Part shown: piece after piece, positions 37,800 to 48,033 of the stretch
Layout: every line of letters begins with the position of its first letter
How positions within the stretch are numbered: the first letter of the stretch is position 1
Assembly: GCA_029983675.1 (NCBI GenBank)
Contig: JASBYY010000001.1
Location: 77,549 to 141,548 of the forward strand
Direction: 5' to 3'
Source of the DNA: Bacteroidales bacterium
GTDB taxonomy: Bacteria; Bacteroidota; Bacteroidia; Bacteroidales; F082
DNA: 64,000 nt
Notes under the pieces: model-generated
Seen by the model: only the letters and a program-made list of their open reading frames with translations
The model's database searches: none
What the model was told of the DNA's origin: nothing
Program-made: the position numbers and the translations under genes

Positions 37800-39242
37800 T
37801 CAATCGAAGTTTTCCTTCAATTTAAGCAGAACGACGTTTTCCACATGCTGGGTGTGCGGAAACATATCTACAGGTTGTACGGCTTTTATGTCGTAGGCGG
37901 TGTCGAGTAGCTGTAAATCACGGGCTTGTGTGGCCGGGTTGCAGCTGACATAAACAATCTTGCGGGCTTTGATGGCGAGAAGTCTTTCGACAACTTTTTC
38001 AGCCATGCCGGCACGAGGAGGGTCGGTCACAACGAGGTCGGGGCGACCGTGCTCCGCAATAAAATCTTCGGTAAACACCTTGGCCATATCGCCCGCATGG
38101 AAAGAGGCATTGTGAATGCCGTTGAGTTCGGCGTTCACCTTGGCATCGGCGATGGCTTCTTCGACATATTCGATGCCCACAACATGTCTGACGAAGCGTG
38201 AAAAATACTGGGCGATAGTGCCCGTGCCGGTGTAAAGGTCGTACATCAACTCGTCGCCATGAACATCGGCCAGTTCAAATGCAGTGCGGTAAAGACGTTC
38301 GGCTTGAAACACGTTGGTTTGGAAGAACGACACGGGGCCGACTCTAAACACCAGGTCGTCGAATCCTTCGCGAGGAGAGGCCATGGTCTCAATGAGATAG
38401 GGAACTCCTTTCAAGCATTCAAAAGGCAGGTCGCTGATTACATCGTTCAGTTTGTTGTTGATGATGAGCAATAGTGACGAAATTTGCGGGAAAGCAGCTT
38501 CCAAGGCAGGAACGAGTGAAAAACGCACGGTTTCATTTTCTTCGCTGATGACTAAAATCACCATGAACTCGCCCTTTGCATTGCAACGGATGACAAGGTT
38601 GCGCATCAGTCCCTGATGGTTGCGGACATCGAAAAACGACAGTTTATGGTCAAAGGCGAATTTTCTGACGAACAGCCTGATGGCATTGGAAGGGTCGGCT
38701 TGAAGATGGCACTGATCTATATCGATGATGCGGTCGAAAAGTGAAGGCAGGTGAAATCCCAATCCGTTGAAGTCGTCTTCGCTATGGGTGCCTGCCGGTG
38801 CGCCATCGGTGAACCATTTTCGGTTGGAAAAGGCGTACTCTAGTTTGTTGCGGTAATAATACTGCTTTTCGCATCCTAATATGGGACGGATGTCGGGATA
38901 GCTGACTTTTCCGATGCGGTCGAGGTTGTCCTTTACCTGCTTCTGCTTGAAATGCAGCTGCCACTTGTAATCCATCTGCTGCCATTTGCATCCGCCGCAC
39001 AATCCGAAGTGCTGACACCGAGGCTCAATGCGTTTGTCTGATGATCGCTTGATTTTGAGGATTTTGCCTTCAAAACAGTTCCTTCTCTTCTTTCGGACTT
39101 CCAAATCGACCACGTCATCGGGCACGCCGAAAGGAACAAAAATCACCCGGCCTTCGGGTTTGGCAACCGACATGCCTTCCGAACCGGCATCGACGATGAC
39201 TACGTCTTCTAAAAACTCAGCTTCTTTTTTTCTTTTGCTCAT
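37800..39242 (-). CDS. rlmD: 23S rRNA (uracil-C5) methyltransferase RlmD/RumA-type
   Basis: About 480 residues. An N-terminal TRAM domain is followed by the Fe-S cluster Cys set RCQHFGLCGGCKWQ (about 75-90). Then the SAM methyltransferase core: YDLYTGTGTIAQYF, VVGIEYVEEAI, VVTDPPRAGM, and the catalytic Cys in VYVSCNPAT. It makes 5-methyluridine in 23S rRNA; which position cannot be told from sequence. The -7-like TATTTTTG (complement of 39247-39254) lies 5 nt before the ATG at 39242, so the leader must be very short. Confidence 0.9.
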   Translation of the reverse strand: MSKRKKEAEFLEDVVIVDAGSEGMSVAKPEGRVIFVPFGVPDDVVDLEVRKKRRNCFEGKILKIKRSSDKRIEPRCQHFGLCGGCKWQQMDYKWQLHFKQKQVKDNLDRIGKVSYPDIRPILGCEKQYYYRNKLEYAFSNRKWFTDGAPAGTHSEDDFNGLGFHLPSLFDRIIDIDQCHLQADPSNAIRLFVRKFAFDHKLSFFDVRNHQGLMRNLVIRCNAKGEFMVILVISEENETVRFSLVPALEAAFPQISSLLLIINNKLNDVISDLPFECLKGVPYLIETMASPREGFDDLVFRVGPVSFFQTNVFQAERLYRTAFELADVHGDELMYDLYTGTGTIAQYFSRFVRHVVGIEYVEEAIADAKVNAELNGIHNASFHAGDMAKVFTEDFIAEHGRPDLVVTDPPRAGMAEKVVERLLAIKARKIVYVSCNPATQARDLQLLDTAYDIKAVQPVDMFPHTQHVENVVLLKLKENFD

Positions 39243-39328
39243 TCTGCAAAAATACAGATTTTGCAATTTGCAGTGAAGATTTGCCGGCGATTTACCGTTT
39301 TTGCCTGAAAATGATTACATTTGCAGCC

Positions 39329-39685
39329 ATGAACGTAGAGGATTTGCGCGACTTTTGCCTTTCCATCGATAAAGCAATCGAGGAAGGTTTTCCTTTTGCA
39401 AAATTTCCCGGCGGCGAGAATGTGCTTGTTTTCTATATTTCCGGCAGCATGTTTGCCTATTTCAATATCAACGATTTAAGTTGTGTGAGTTTGAAGTGTC
39501 AGCCCGAAAGAATTGCTGGGCTTGTCGATGGCTATCCGTATATTGGATTGCCCTATAACGGCAACCCGAAGTATTGGATCGGAATTGATGCGTTGCAGGC
39601 GGATGATGCAATTCTTAAACGTCTGATAACCAATTCGTACAATATCGTTGCGCTTCAAAATAAATCGAAAAAAATCAAATCATGA
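39329..39685 (+). CDS. MmcQ/YjbR-like protein
   Basis: About 118 residues of the YjbR/MmcQ fold: MNVEDLRDFCLSI at the start, GENVLVFYISGSMFAYFNI, then CQPERIAGLVDGYPYI and the terminal PKYWIGIDAL...LKRLITNSYNIV region. Such small single-domain proteins have a CyaY-like fold and are suggested to bind DNA; the function is unproven. A -7-like TACATTTG at 39316-39323 supports the ATG at 39329. The stop overlaps the start of nnr (ATGA). Confidence 0.85.
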   Translation: MNVEDLRDFCLSIDKAIEEGFPFAKFPGGENVLVFYISGSMFAYFNINDLSCVSLKCQPERIAGLVDGYPYIGLPYNGNPKYWIGIDALQADDAILKRLITNSYNIVALQNKSKKIKS

Positions 39686-41190
39686 AAATACTATCTGTTG
39701 AGCAAATCCGACAGGCGGATGCCTATACCATTCAGAATGAGCCGATCGCTTCTCTCGATCTCATGGAACGTGCGGCGCAAAGGCTGTTTGAGTGGTTGTA
39801 TAAACGGGTTTCTGGTGACCGCATTGTGAAGATTTTTTGTGGCATGGGCAATAACGGGGGCGATGGCTTTGCACTGGCGCGACTGCTCTTCCAGCACGAT
39901 GTGGTTCCACAGGTGTTTATTGTGTATGGCGCTTCGCAGATGAGTCCCGATTGTGATGCGAACTGCCGCCGATTGGAGAACGAAACGCAAGTGCCTATTT
40001 TTGAAATCCATTCGGAAGATGACTTCCCGATGGTGACCGCGAATGATATTGTTGTAGATGCTCTGTTTGGGTCGGGACTTAACCGTCCGATAGAAGGCGT
40101 TGCCGCCGATTTGATTTTTTATCTCAACCAGACTCCCGCTATCAGTGTCGCCGTCGATATTCCGTCGGGCTTGTTCGCTGACCGTCCCAGTGCAGTGGGC
40201 GCGATTTTCAAGGCCGACTATACCTTGACGTTTCAATTCCCCAAGCTGGCGTTTCTGTTTCCGGAAAACGATGCATACGTGGGGCGTTTTGAAGTGCTTG
40301 ACATCGCCTTGCATCCTCAGTTTATCGAAGAGGTGACAACGGCAGATTTTTATACGACACAGTCCATGGTAAAGCCTTTGTTGCATGTCCGGACAAAGTA
40401 TTCGCATAAAGGAACATACGGCCATGCCTTGCTGATTGCTGGTTCAAAAGGCAAGACTGGGGCGGCCTTGCTTGCGGCAAAATCATGTTTGAGAGCAGGT
40501 GTGGGCTTGTTGAGCGTTCATCTTCCTGATGAAGCCGCCCTTCCCTTGCTAGTTGCCGTTCCGGAGGCTATGGTCGATGCCGATGCTGCTGAGACGTGTT
40601 TTAGCGGTTATGGCGACCTTGGCACATACTCCGCCATTGGTGTCGGACCGGGTCTGGGACGTTCGGAACACACTGCGCAGGCTTTGAAACGCCTTATTCA
40701 GGATGTAAGCGTGCCCTTGCTCATGGATGCCGATGCCTTGAACATTCTTGCCGAAAACCCAAGCTGGCTGCACTTCCTTCCTGCAAAGACCATACTAACA
40801 CCGCATATCAAGGAATTTGAACGGATTGCGGGAAAAGCATCCGATTCGTTTGACCGTCTCGATCGACAGCGTGCCATGTCGATGAAGTTCGGCATTGTCA
40901 TCGTGCTGAAAGGCCCCCATACTTCGGTTACCTTTCCGAATGGAAGTTGTTTTTTCAATACGACAGGCAATCCCGGATTGGCTACGGCAGGCAGCGGTGA
41001 CGTGTTAACAGGAATCATCTTGTCATTATTGGCGCAACGCTATTCGCCCGAAGAAGCGGCTGTTGCCGGTGTGTATCTGCACGGCTTGGCAGGCGATATT
41101 GCAGCAGAAACCATAGGTATGGATGCCATGATTGCCAGTGATGTTACCGACCATATCGGCAAGGCTTACCTGCAGTTGCGTTCGAAATAA
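39682..41190 (+). CDS. nnr: bifunctional NAD(P)H-hydrate epimerase/dehydratase
   Basis: A 502-residue repair enzyme that restores hydrated NADH/NADPH. The N-terminal epimerase (YjeF_N) has QIRQADAYTI, LMERAA, FCGMGNNGGDGFALAR and DALFGSGLNRPI. The C-terminal ADP-dependent dehydratase domain has GHALLIAGSKGKTGAA, GPGLGRSEHT, MDADALNIL, LTPHIKEFERI and NPGLATAGSGDVLTG. Both halves look intact. The start overlaps the preceding YjbR-like gene. Confidence 0.93.
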   Translation: MKILSVEQIRQADAYTIQNEPIASLDLMERAAQRLFEWLYKRVSGDRIVKIFCGMGNNGGDGFALARLLFQHDVVPQVFIVYGASQMSPDCDANCRRLENETQVPIFEIHSEDDFPMVTANDIVVDALFGSGLNRPIEGVAADLIFYLNQTPAISVAVDIPSGLFADRPSAVGAIFKADYTLTFQFPKLAFLFPENDAYVGRFEVLDIALHPQFIEEVTTADFYTTQSMVKPLLHVRTKYSHKGTYGHALLIAGSKGKTGAALLAAKSCLRAGVGLLSVHLPDEAALPLLVAVPEAMVDADAAETCFSGYGDLGTYSAIGVGPGLGRSEHTAQALKRLIQDVSVPLLMDADALNILAENPSWLHFLPAKTILTPHIKEFERIAGKASDSFDRLDRQRAMSMKFGIVIVLKGPHTSVTFPNGSCFFNTTGNPGLATAGSGDVLTGIILSLLAQRYSPEEAAVAGVYLHGLAGDIAAETIGMDAMIASDVTDHIGKAYLQLRSK

Positions 41191-41323
41191 AAGGATGGGA
41201 GAAGGTTGTCCGAAAGAAGTGCTAAACGGCATGTTTTATCGCTTCCATTGTTTAAACCTTCTGCAAGACCAAAGTGTCAACATCTATTCCTTGCTTATTT
41301 GATTATCCTTTTGTGCGAAAAAC

Positions 41324-41359
41324 AATCGCCCGAAACATTTTGATGCTTCGGGCGATTTT
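41324..41359. terminator. bidirectional terminator
   Basis: An 11-bp perfect stem AATCGCCCGAA / TTCGGGCGATT with a 12-nt loop, between the convergent nnr and prolyl oligopeptidase genes. Confidence 0.75.
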
Positions 41360-41385
41360 CAGATATAGGGAAATCCGTCAGTGGA

Positions 41386-43533
41386 TCACTTCTTTTCTCC
41401 GTAGCTTAATCCCATATTGTATAGGATAAACGCATAGATGTCGGCTTGTTCTTCAATGACCTTGGTGATGGGTTTGCCTCCGCCGTGGCCGGCTTTGCTG
41501 TCGATGCGGATGATTTTCGGTGCATTGCCGGTTTGAGCGGCCTGCAATGCGGCGGCATATTTGAAAGAATGCGCCGGAACAACACGGTCGTCATGGTCGG
41601 CGGTAGTCACCATAATGGCGGGGTAGTGTACGTTTTCTCCGCTTTGGATGGTGTGCAGGGGCGAATAGGCATACAAGGCCTTGAACATAGCCTCATCGTT
41701 GGCGCTGGTGCCGTAGTCGCTGGCCCAGTTCCAGCCAATGGTGAACAGGTGATAACGCAGCATGTCCATCACACCCACTTCGGGAACGGCCACAGCATAC
41801 AGGTCGGGACGTTGGTTGACACAGGCACCGACAAGCAGACCGCCGTTGGAGCCGCCGAGGATGGATAGTTTTTGCGAAGATGTGTATTGTTGGGCAATAA
41901 GGTATTCGCTACATGCTATAAAGTCGTCAAAAACATTCTGTTTCTGTAGCTTGGTGCCCGCAACATGCCATTCTTCGCCGTATTCGTTGCCGCCACGCAA
42001 GTTGGCTTGCGCATAGATGCCGCCGTTTTCTAAGAAAGGAAGGCGGAAGGTGGAAAAGCCCGGGTTCAGCGTGATGTTGAAACCGCCATAGCCATAAAGC
42101 AGGGTGGGGTTGTCGCTGTTTTTCTGCAATCCTGACTTATAGGTCAAAAACATGGGAACCTTGGTGCCGTCTTTGCTGGTGACAAAAACCTGTTCGGTGA
42201 CAAAATCTTCGGGTTTGAAATCGACCTTCGGGGCGCGGAACACCGTGGAGGTATTGTTGTTGATGTCGTATTTGTAAATCGTGGTGGGGAAAACAAACGA
42301 GGTGAAGGCATAGTAAACTTCGGTCTCGTCATAACGGCTGCTGAATCCGACGGAACCGTAGGTGGGCAGCGCGATTTCATGTACCATCTCGCCATTCATG
42401 GTGTAAACGTAGGCGTGGTTGGCGGCATCTTGGTCGTAGGTGACAATCATTTTGCCGTCGGCAAGATCGACAGAAGCGATGACATTGTCAGATTCCGGAA
42501 TCAGCACTTCCCATTTTTCCATTTGAGGAGTCTTGGCCGATACGCGGCAGACACGGCCTTTGGGCGCACCGTAGTTTGTGAAAATGTAAAGCACGTCGTC
42601 GATAACATCGAGCGGGTAGTAGAAGTAGTCCATGTTGTCGGCAATTTGTACGAAAGTGCTTGTTTCATCTTTCATATCCTTGATCCATAGCGTGCTGCCT
42701 GCTCCTTGGCCGCTCTCATACAAAAACATGTATTTTTCGTCTTCGGTCAGGCTGACTTGGTGGAAATAACGCGGTTGCTTCGGGTTTTCGTAGAAAAGCC
42801 GGTCGTTTTCCTGTGTTTCGCCGAGTTTATGGTAGTAAATCTTGTGGTTTTCGTTGATGTTCGAGAACTCTTTGCCGGCAACGGGTTTGTCGTAAGCCGC
42901 ATAGAAGAATCCTTCCTTGTACCATGTGGCACCGCTGAATTTGGCCCATTCGATATGGTCGGCGAGCAGTGTCTTGGTTGCAATGTCCATAACGTATATT
43001 TCAATCCAGTCGGAACCGCTGCGTTGTATGGTGTAGGCCAGGTACTTGCCGTCGTTCGACTGGCTGATGCCGCCTAATGAAACCGTTCCGTCGTCGGATA
43101 GCTTGTTCGGATCGAGCAGCACTTCCGGTTCTGAATCGAGCGAAGACTGGATGTAGATCACGCTTTGGTTCTGCAAACCGTCGTTTTTGCTAAAGATGTA
43201 GCGTCCGAAACGTTTTGAAGGCACTCCGTAACGTTCGTAATTAATAAGGTGCGTCATGCGGTCTTTGATGGCGGAACGGAAAGGAATGTGTTCCAAGTAA
43301 TCGTTCGTGACGGCGCGTTGTGCCTCGACCCAGGCGGCAGTCTCGGCAGAGGTGTCATTTTCAAGCCAGCGATAAGGGTCGGCTACTATAGTGCCAAAGT
43401 AATCGTCGGTGACGGTGCTGTCTTTCAGGGTCTCGGGATAGGATTTCACCGAGTAGCGTTCCGGCTGTCTGTTGCAGGCAGCCATGGTGATGATGATGCT
43501 CATTAGGATGAGGTTTTGTAAAAAAGTCTTCAT
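41386..43533 (-). CDS. prolyl oligopeptidase family lipoprotein (S9A)
   Basis: About 715 residues. Lipobox ITMAAC (Cys near 20) puts it in the envelope. The beta-propeller domain begins at VADPYRWLEND and the alpha/beta hydrolase domain holds the catalytic Ser in GGSNGGLLVG, Asp in TADHDDRVVP and His in KAGHGGGKP. It cleaves short proline-containing peptides. The start at 43533 restores the signal peptide; it lies 57 nt after the parE stop, so both may share a transcript. Confidence 0.92.
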   Translation of the reverse strand: MKTFLQNLILMSIIITMAACNRQPERYSVKSYPETLKDSTVTDDYFGTIVADPYRWLENDTSAETAAWVEAQRAVTNDYLEHIPFRSAIKDRMTHLINYERYGVPSKRFGRYIFSKNDGLQNQSVIYIQSSLDSEPEVLLDPNKLSDDGTVSLGGISQSNDGKYLAYTIQRSGSDWIEIYVMDIATKTLLADHIEWAKFSGATWYKEGFFYAAYDKPVAGKEFSNINENHKIYYHKLGETQENDRLFYENPKQPRYFHQVSLTEDEKYMFLYESGQGAGSTLWIKDMKDETSTFVQIADNMDYFYYPLDVIDDVLYIFTNYGAPKGRVCRVSAKTPQMEKWEVLIPESDNVIASVDLADGKMIVTYDQDAANHAYVYTMNGEMVHEIALPTYGSVGFSSRYDETEVYYAFTSFVFPTTIYKYDINNNTSTVFRAPKVDFKPEDFVTEQVFVTSKDGTKVPMFLTYKSGLQKNSDNPTLLYGYGGFNITLNPGFSTFRLPFLENGGIYAQANLRGGNEYGEEWHVAGTKLQKQNVFDDFIACSEYLIAQQYTSSQKLSILGGSNGGLLVGACVNQRPDLYAVAVPEVGVMDMLRYHLFTIGWNWASDYGTSANDEAMFKALYAYSPLHTIQSGENVHYPAIMVTTADHDDRVVPAHSFKYAAALQAAQTGNAPKIIRIDSKAGHGGGKPITKVIEEQADIYAFILYNMGLSYGEKK

Positions 43534-43589
43534 GGCGTATTGTTGTTTATTGTTTGTGGTTATCGTGTTGCGTTTGTAGGTCTTCAAAA

Positions 43590-45539
43590 TCAAACTACCT
43601 TGTCAATATAAGTGTCATCTTCAATGCGAAGGTTGTCGATGATGAACTTTTGCCGGTCGGCGGTGTTTTTCCCCATATAAAACTCCAACAGTTCCTTGAT
43701 GCCGAAGTCGTAGCGTAGGATGACGGGTTCAAGGTGCATGTTGGGGCCGATAAAGGCGCGGAACTCGGTGTGAGAGATTTCGCCCAAGCCTTTGAAACGT
43801 GTGATTTCGGCTTGTTTGCCGCATTTTACAATGGCATTCACCCGTTCTTCCTCGGAATAGCAGTAGTATGTCTCCTTTTTGTTCCTGACCCGGAAAAGCG
43901 GTGTTTGAAGGATGTAAACGTGCCCGTTGCGCACCACGTCGGGATAGAATTGTAGGAAAAACGTAAGCAGCAGCAGGCGGATGTGCATACCGTCCACATC
44001 GGCATCGGTGGCAATGACAATGTTGTTATAGCGCAGGTTTTCAATGTCTTCGTCAATGTTCAGTGCGGCTTGCAGCAGGTTGAACTCTTCGTTTTCATAG
44101 CATACTTTTTTCGACATGCCGAGGCAGTTCAGCGGCTTGCCCCTCAGGCTGAACACCGCTTGTGTCTGCACATCGCGGCTTTTGGTGATGCTGCCCGATG
44201 CCGAGTCGCCCTCGGTGATGAAAATAGTGCTTTCCAACCGTTTTACATCGTTGGAATTGAGATGGATGCGGCAGTCACGCAGCTTTTTGTTGTTCAGACT
44301 GACCTTTTTGGCACTTTCGCGTGCGGCTTTTTTGATGCCCGCAATGTCCTTGCGTTCCTTTTCATTGGCAAGGATTTTCTGTTGCAGCACGGCTACTGTT
44401 TCGGGATTTTTGTGCAGATAGTCGTCCAAATGGCGTTTCAATATGTCGAAGACGTAAGTCTTGAGGAAAGGACTGTCGTTGCTGCCGTCCGGATTGTTGG
44501 GCGCCAGATGCGTTGAACCGAGCTTGGTCTTGGTCTGTGCCTCGAACACAGGTTCCTGAATACGAACGCACAATGCACAGATGAGTCCTTGGCGGATATC
44601 GGCAGGCTCGTATTCCTTTTGGTAAAACTCTCGCACCACACGGGCGTAGGCCTCGCGAAAAGCCGAATGGTGCGTGCCGCCTTCGGTGGTGTGCTGGCCG
44701 TTGACAAAGGAATAGAAATAGTCGTTCGACTGGCCGTTGACATGCGTAAAAGCAGCCTCAAAGTCACCGTCCTTGATGTGAATGAAAGGGTAGAGGCCTT
44801 CGCCTTCCATGTTGTTTTGCAGCAAGTCGAGAAGCCCGTTTTTCGAATGGTAGCGTTTGTCGTTGTAAATGAGCGACAGCCCACGGTTCAAGTAGGCATA
44901 GTTCCAAATGCGTTTTTCAACGTATTCGTCCACATAGTGGTAGTGGCCGAAAAGCGCCGGGTCGGGGATAAACTCAACCAAAGTGCCACTATCTCCCTTG
45001 CCGTATTCTATGATTTCGGTATCACTGATTTGTGTGCCTTGTTCAAACTCAATGGCACGTGTCTTTCCATCGCGAAAGGACTGCACCTTGAAATAGGAAG
45101 ACAACGCATTGACGGCTTTGGTGCCAACGCCGTTCAGACCGACGGATTTTTGAAACACCTTGCTGTCGTATTTCGCACCGGTGTTCAGTTGTGAGACGGC
45201 TTCCACGATTTTTCCCAGCGGAATGCCGCGTCCGTAGTCACGGATGCTGACCTTTTTCTCAATGGTATCGATGTGCACTTCGATTTTCTTTCCGTAGCCC
45301 GAAGTGTATTCATCTATCGCATTGTCAATGACTTCCTTGATCAAGACATAGATGCCGTCGTCCTGCGAGGCGCCGTCGCCCAATTTGCCGATATACATGC
45401 CGGGACGCCGCCTGATATGCTCCATGTCCTCAAGATGGATGATGCTGTCATCGTTGTATTTGTCTTCTATCTTGGGCTGTTCTTCAGGTTGACTGAAAAT
45501 ATCCTGTTCAAAGTCGTTTTCGTTAAAATCTTCTGCCAT
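43590..45539 (-). CDS. parE: DNA topoisomerase IV subunit B
   Basis: About 649 residues. ATPase domain: HLEDMEHIRRRPGMYIG, EVIDNAIDEY, RDYGRGIPLG and GLNGVGTKAVNALS. Toprim domain: IFITEGDSASGS, NCLGM and ATDADVDGMHIRLLLL. It powers strand passage together with the A subunit encoded at 4675-7488. The promoter -7 is TAATTTTG on the minus strand, about 20 nt upstream. About 160 bp of its 5' end, with the intergenic region and the divergent HD gene, is duplicated at 54864-55647. Confidence 0.92.
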   Translation of the reverse strand: MAEDFNENDFEQDIFSQPEEQPKIEDKYNDDSIIHLEDMEHIRRRPGMYIGKLGDGASQDDGIYVLIKEVIDNAIDEYTSGYGKKIEVHIDTIEKKVSIRDYGRGIPLGKIVEAVSQLNTGAKYDSKVFQKSVGLNGVGTKAVNALSSYFKVQSFRDGKTRAIEFEQGTQISDTEIIEYGKGDSGTLVEFIPDPALFGHYHYVDEYVEKRIWNYAYLNRGLSLIYNDKRYHSKNGLLDLLQNNMEGEGLYPFIHIKDGDFEAAFTHVNGQSNDYFYSFVNGQHTTEGGTHHSAFREAYARVVREFYQKEYEPADIRQGLICALCVRIQEPVFEAQTKTKLGSTHLAPNNPDGSNDSPFLKTYVFDILKRHLDDYLHKNPETVAVLQQKILANEKERKDIAGIKKAARESAKKVSLNNKKLRDCRIHLNSNDVKRLESTIFITEGDSASGSITKSRDVQTQAVFSLRGKPLNCLGMSKKVCYENEEFNLLQAALNIDEDIENLRYNNIVIATDADVDGMHIRLLLLTFFLQFYPDVVRNGHVYILQTPLFRVRNKKETYYCYSEEERVNAIVKCGKQAEITRFKGLGEISHTEFRAFIGPNMHLEPVILRYDFGIKELLEFYMGKNTADRQKFIIDNLRIEDDTYIDKVV

Positions 45540-45648
45540 CACAACTAGTTTGATGCAAAATTACGCTTTTTCAGTCGATTTCCGGTATTTCGGGACCTTT
45601 GCCTGAAAAAATACTTTCGTTGATGATGAAAATCCCGATATTTGCAGT

Positions 45649-46173
45649 ATGAAAGAACCATCTCAAAACGGAAAAAGCAATATTTGCGACAAGACCATCA
45701 AGGTCGATATGAAAGCGGTGATTGATTTTGTCAAGCGGCAGTGGAAATTGGATGATTTACATGGCTTTCCGCATTGGCAGCGCGTGGCGGTCAACGGCGA
45801 ACAGTTGGCGACACCTGACACCGATCCGACGGTGCTTCGCCTGTTCGCCTATCTTCATGACTCATGCAGGCTCGACAATGGTCATGACGGCGAGCATGGC
45901 CCGCGTGCGGCAAAAATGATCGCCGACCTGAGGCCCAACCTATTGTCGGGTTTGAACGACGAGCAGTTTCATACTTTGCAGCAAGCCATCGAAAAGCACA
46001 CTTCGCATCACGCTACCGGCAACCCCACTATCGACGCTTGCTTCGACGCCGACCGCCTCGACCTGATTCGGGTTGGCATCCGCCCCGATCCCAAGAAGAT
46101 GGCGACAGCAAAAGGCAAGGCATTTGCCGCTGATTTCGAGGCCTATCTGAAAATGCAGCCCTATAAGTATTAG
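45649..46173 (+). CDS. HD-domain protein, copy 1
   Basis: A 174-residue HD-superfamily metal-dependent hydrolase-like protein: first His in HGFPHWQRV, the HD pair in FAYLHDSCR, then GHDGEHGPRAAKMIADLRP, a TSHHATGNP segment and a distal Asp in DACFDADRLDL. All expected ligands seem present. Substrate unknown. It is divergent from parE. A paralogue lies at 55141-55647; positions 45817-45980 are identical to 55297-55460 while both flanks differ. Confidence 0.82.
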   Translation: MKEPSQNGKSNICDKTIKVDMKAVIDFVKRQWKLDDLHGFPHWQRVAVNGEQLATPDTDPTVLRLFAYLHDSCRLDNGHDGEHGPRAAKMIADLRPNLLSGLNDEQFHTLQQAIEKHTSHHATGNPTIDACFDADRLDLIRVGIRPDPKKMATAKGKAFAADFEAYLKMQPYKY

Positions 46174-46762
46174 TGGGCTTTGAAGGTCGCTATTTTTGCC
46201 TAAACCCATCTTTTAAAGTCGTGGTTATTGCTGTATTGGATAGGATGAAAGCCGCTTCTCCAAAACTTATTTCATTTCACCAAAAACACCACTTTTCCCG
46301 AAATCTTAAAGGAAACAGTTTTGTGGACCTTGATCAAGCGGCACGGGAAGGGGGTTCAAGGATAGCGGAAAATAAATGCAAGTTATCATAAAGTAAGATG
46401 CGTTCATAATGAAAATAAATCTGTTCCCTTCCCTACAAAAAGGCGATAGCCAAAGGCAAAGCGTTTGCCGCTGATTTCGACATCTATCTTTTAATGGTTT
46501 GAAAAACAAATGACACGGTTTGCAGCATGGCATGACAGCCGACAAATTTTTATCGATGCCTCGAACTCACGTTGTTTTTTATAGTCGTTATGCTTGTAAT
46601 AAAATTACGGTTTATGACCGTCTTTTGCCTCCAAGTGTTTTTTTCGGTACATTCATCCCTATTTTTGGTTATGGTTTTTGATAAAAATCCCAATAAATGG
46701 TGATGGTACGCCTGTGGAGCTTTTTATTATTTCGCAGCACTAATTTAGAATTTATAACTATT
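46174..46762. other. intergenic region with an HD-gene fragment
   Basis: No intact gene. At 46437-46502 a 22-codon piece (KKAIAKGKAFAADFDIYL and a stop) repeats the last residues of the HD gene. A -7-like TATTTTTG at 46660-46667 may drive the DUF4876 operon. The remaining sequence shows nothing I can name. Confidence 0.55.
46437..46502 (+). pseudogene. C-terminal fragment of HD-domain gene
   Basis: Codons read KKAIAKGKAFAADFDIYLLMV and stop, against KKMATAKGKAFAADFEAYL in the HD protein encoded just upstream. It implies a former tandem copy that has since been lost. Confidence 0.65.
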
Positions 46763-47902
46763 ATGAAAAAGAAAGTTTTATTAGCAGTTGTGGCGGTCGC
46801 GTTGCTATTTTCCGTCACCTCGTGCAGGAAAGAAGAAAAAAAAGCAAACGTCATTGTCAAAGCGATTACTGAAAACACAGAAGTTGACTTTACGGCATTT
46901 GACATTTCGGTCAATAATTTACGGACATTGACCAAAATTGATGCGAAATTAGACAACAATGGTGAGTATCGGGGACAGATCGATGCAGGCACTTATACGA
47001 TTACAATTAGTTGGCGTGACGGTAATGCCTCGTTGTTTGGTTCCAAAGAGAGCCTGTCAATTGTTGAAGATGCAGTGATCGAGATCCCTTTGACTTTTTC
47101 CATTGGAAAGCCTGACGGATTGATTTTCAAGGAGATATTTCATAATGGAGAGACCAACAACGGGCAAATGATGCATCCCGACCAGTATTTTGTTCTTGTC
47201 AACAATGGAACATCGACCGTTTATGCCGACGGCGTGTGTTTTGCCATTGCCCGTCATCCTAATTTTGCCGAGTCCGATGACTTTACGAACTATTTGCCTG
47301 ATGCCGTCATAGCAGGCTTGGTGTATGCCATACCCGGCAGCGGAACGACCTATCCCGTGGCTCCGGGCGAGGAAATTGTAATTGCGCGAACCGCCATCAA
47401 CCATCATGCTTCCTATGAAAATGCCGTTGACTTATCCGGAGCACATTTCGAGGCTTTCGATCCGACCGCCCCTGACGATGTCGATAATCCCAATGTGCCC
47501 AACCTCATCGCTTACTATTCGATGTTCGGACAGTTTATGATGCACCCACGCGGCTATCTGCCTCCCTTTATTTTTAAAGTGGAAGGTAACGACATCCAAC
47601 AGTTTCTTGAAGATAACAAAGTGCAATTTGTCGATTCTGAAGGAGAGGTTGAATATGCTTACAAAATCAACACCGATCTTATTTTGGATGGTATCGAAAC
47701 GGGCAACCAGGGACAGCTTGCCGTGAAAGCATTGCCGAACAGTGTGGACAAAGGTACGGTGCAGGTAACGGGTTGCCATCGTCAGATGCTGGTCGTGCGC
47801 AAGTTTACCGAAGAGAATGGGCGGAGACATTATATCGATACCGACGATTCGTCGGCCGACTGTGAAATACAAATCGGTGCAAACTCGTATCCGCGTCCCT
47901 AA
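46763..47902 (+). CDS. DUF4876 lipoprotein
   Basis: About 379 residues, lipobox FSVTSC (Cys near 21). An N-terminal beta-sandwich (VIVKAITENTEVDFTAFDIS) is followed by the DUF4876 core: LIFKEIFHNGETNNGQMMHPDQYFVLVNNG, then GDYxxLA-like regions and a C-terminal GCHRQMLVVRKF. It is first of three genes: lipoprotein, TonB receptor, DUF6850 barrel. This trio is recurrent in Bacteroidetes and has the logic of a surface capture lipoprotein feeding a TonB-dependent channel. Ligand unknown. Start at 46763 restores the signal peptide. Confidence 0.85.
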   Translation: MKKKVLLAVVAVALLFSVTSCRKEEKKANVIVKAITENTEVDFTAFDISVNNLRTLTKIDAKLDNNGEYRGQIDAGTYTITISWRDGNASLFGSKESLSIVEDAVIEIPLTFSIGKPDGLIFKEIFHNGETNNGQMMHPDQYFVLVNNGTSTVYADGVCFAIARHPNFAESDDFTNYLPDAVIAGLVYAIPGSGTTYPVAPGEEIVIARTAINHHASYENAVDLSGAHFEAFDPTAPDDVDNPNVPNLIAYYSMFGQFMMHPRGYLPPFIFKVEGNDIQQFLEDNKVQFVDSEGEVEYAYKINTDLILDGIETGNQGQLAVKALPNSVDKGTVQVTGCHRQMLVVRKFTEENGRRHYIDTDDSSADCEIQIGANSYPRP

Positions 47903-48033
47903 CGATAAGAGCGGCTTTTTAGATGCTTTTTGATGTGATAAGAAGCCCCTTGATTTTTTAGAAAACTACTATTTTATTTCAATCTCGGCTTGGCAGGTGC
48001 AAACACCCGCCCAGCCGAAACAATTCCGTTACA

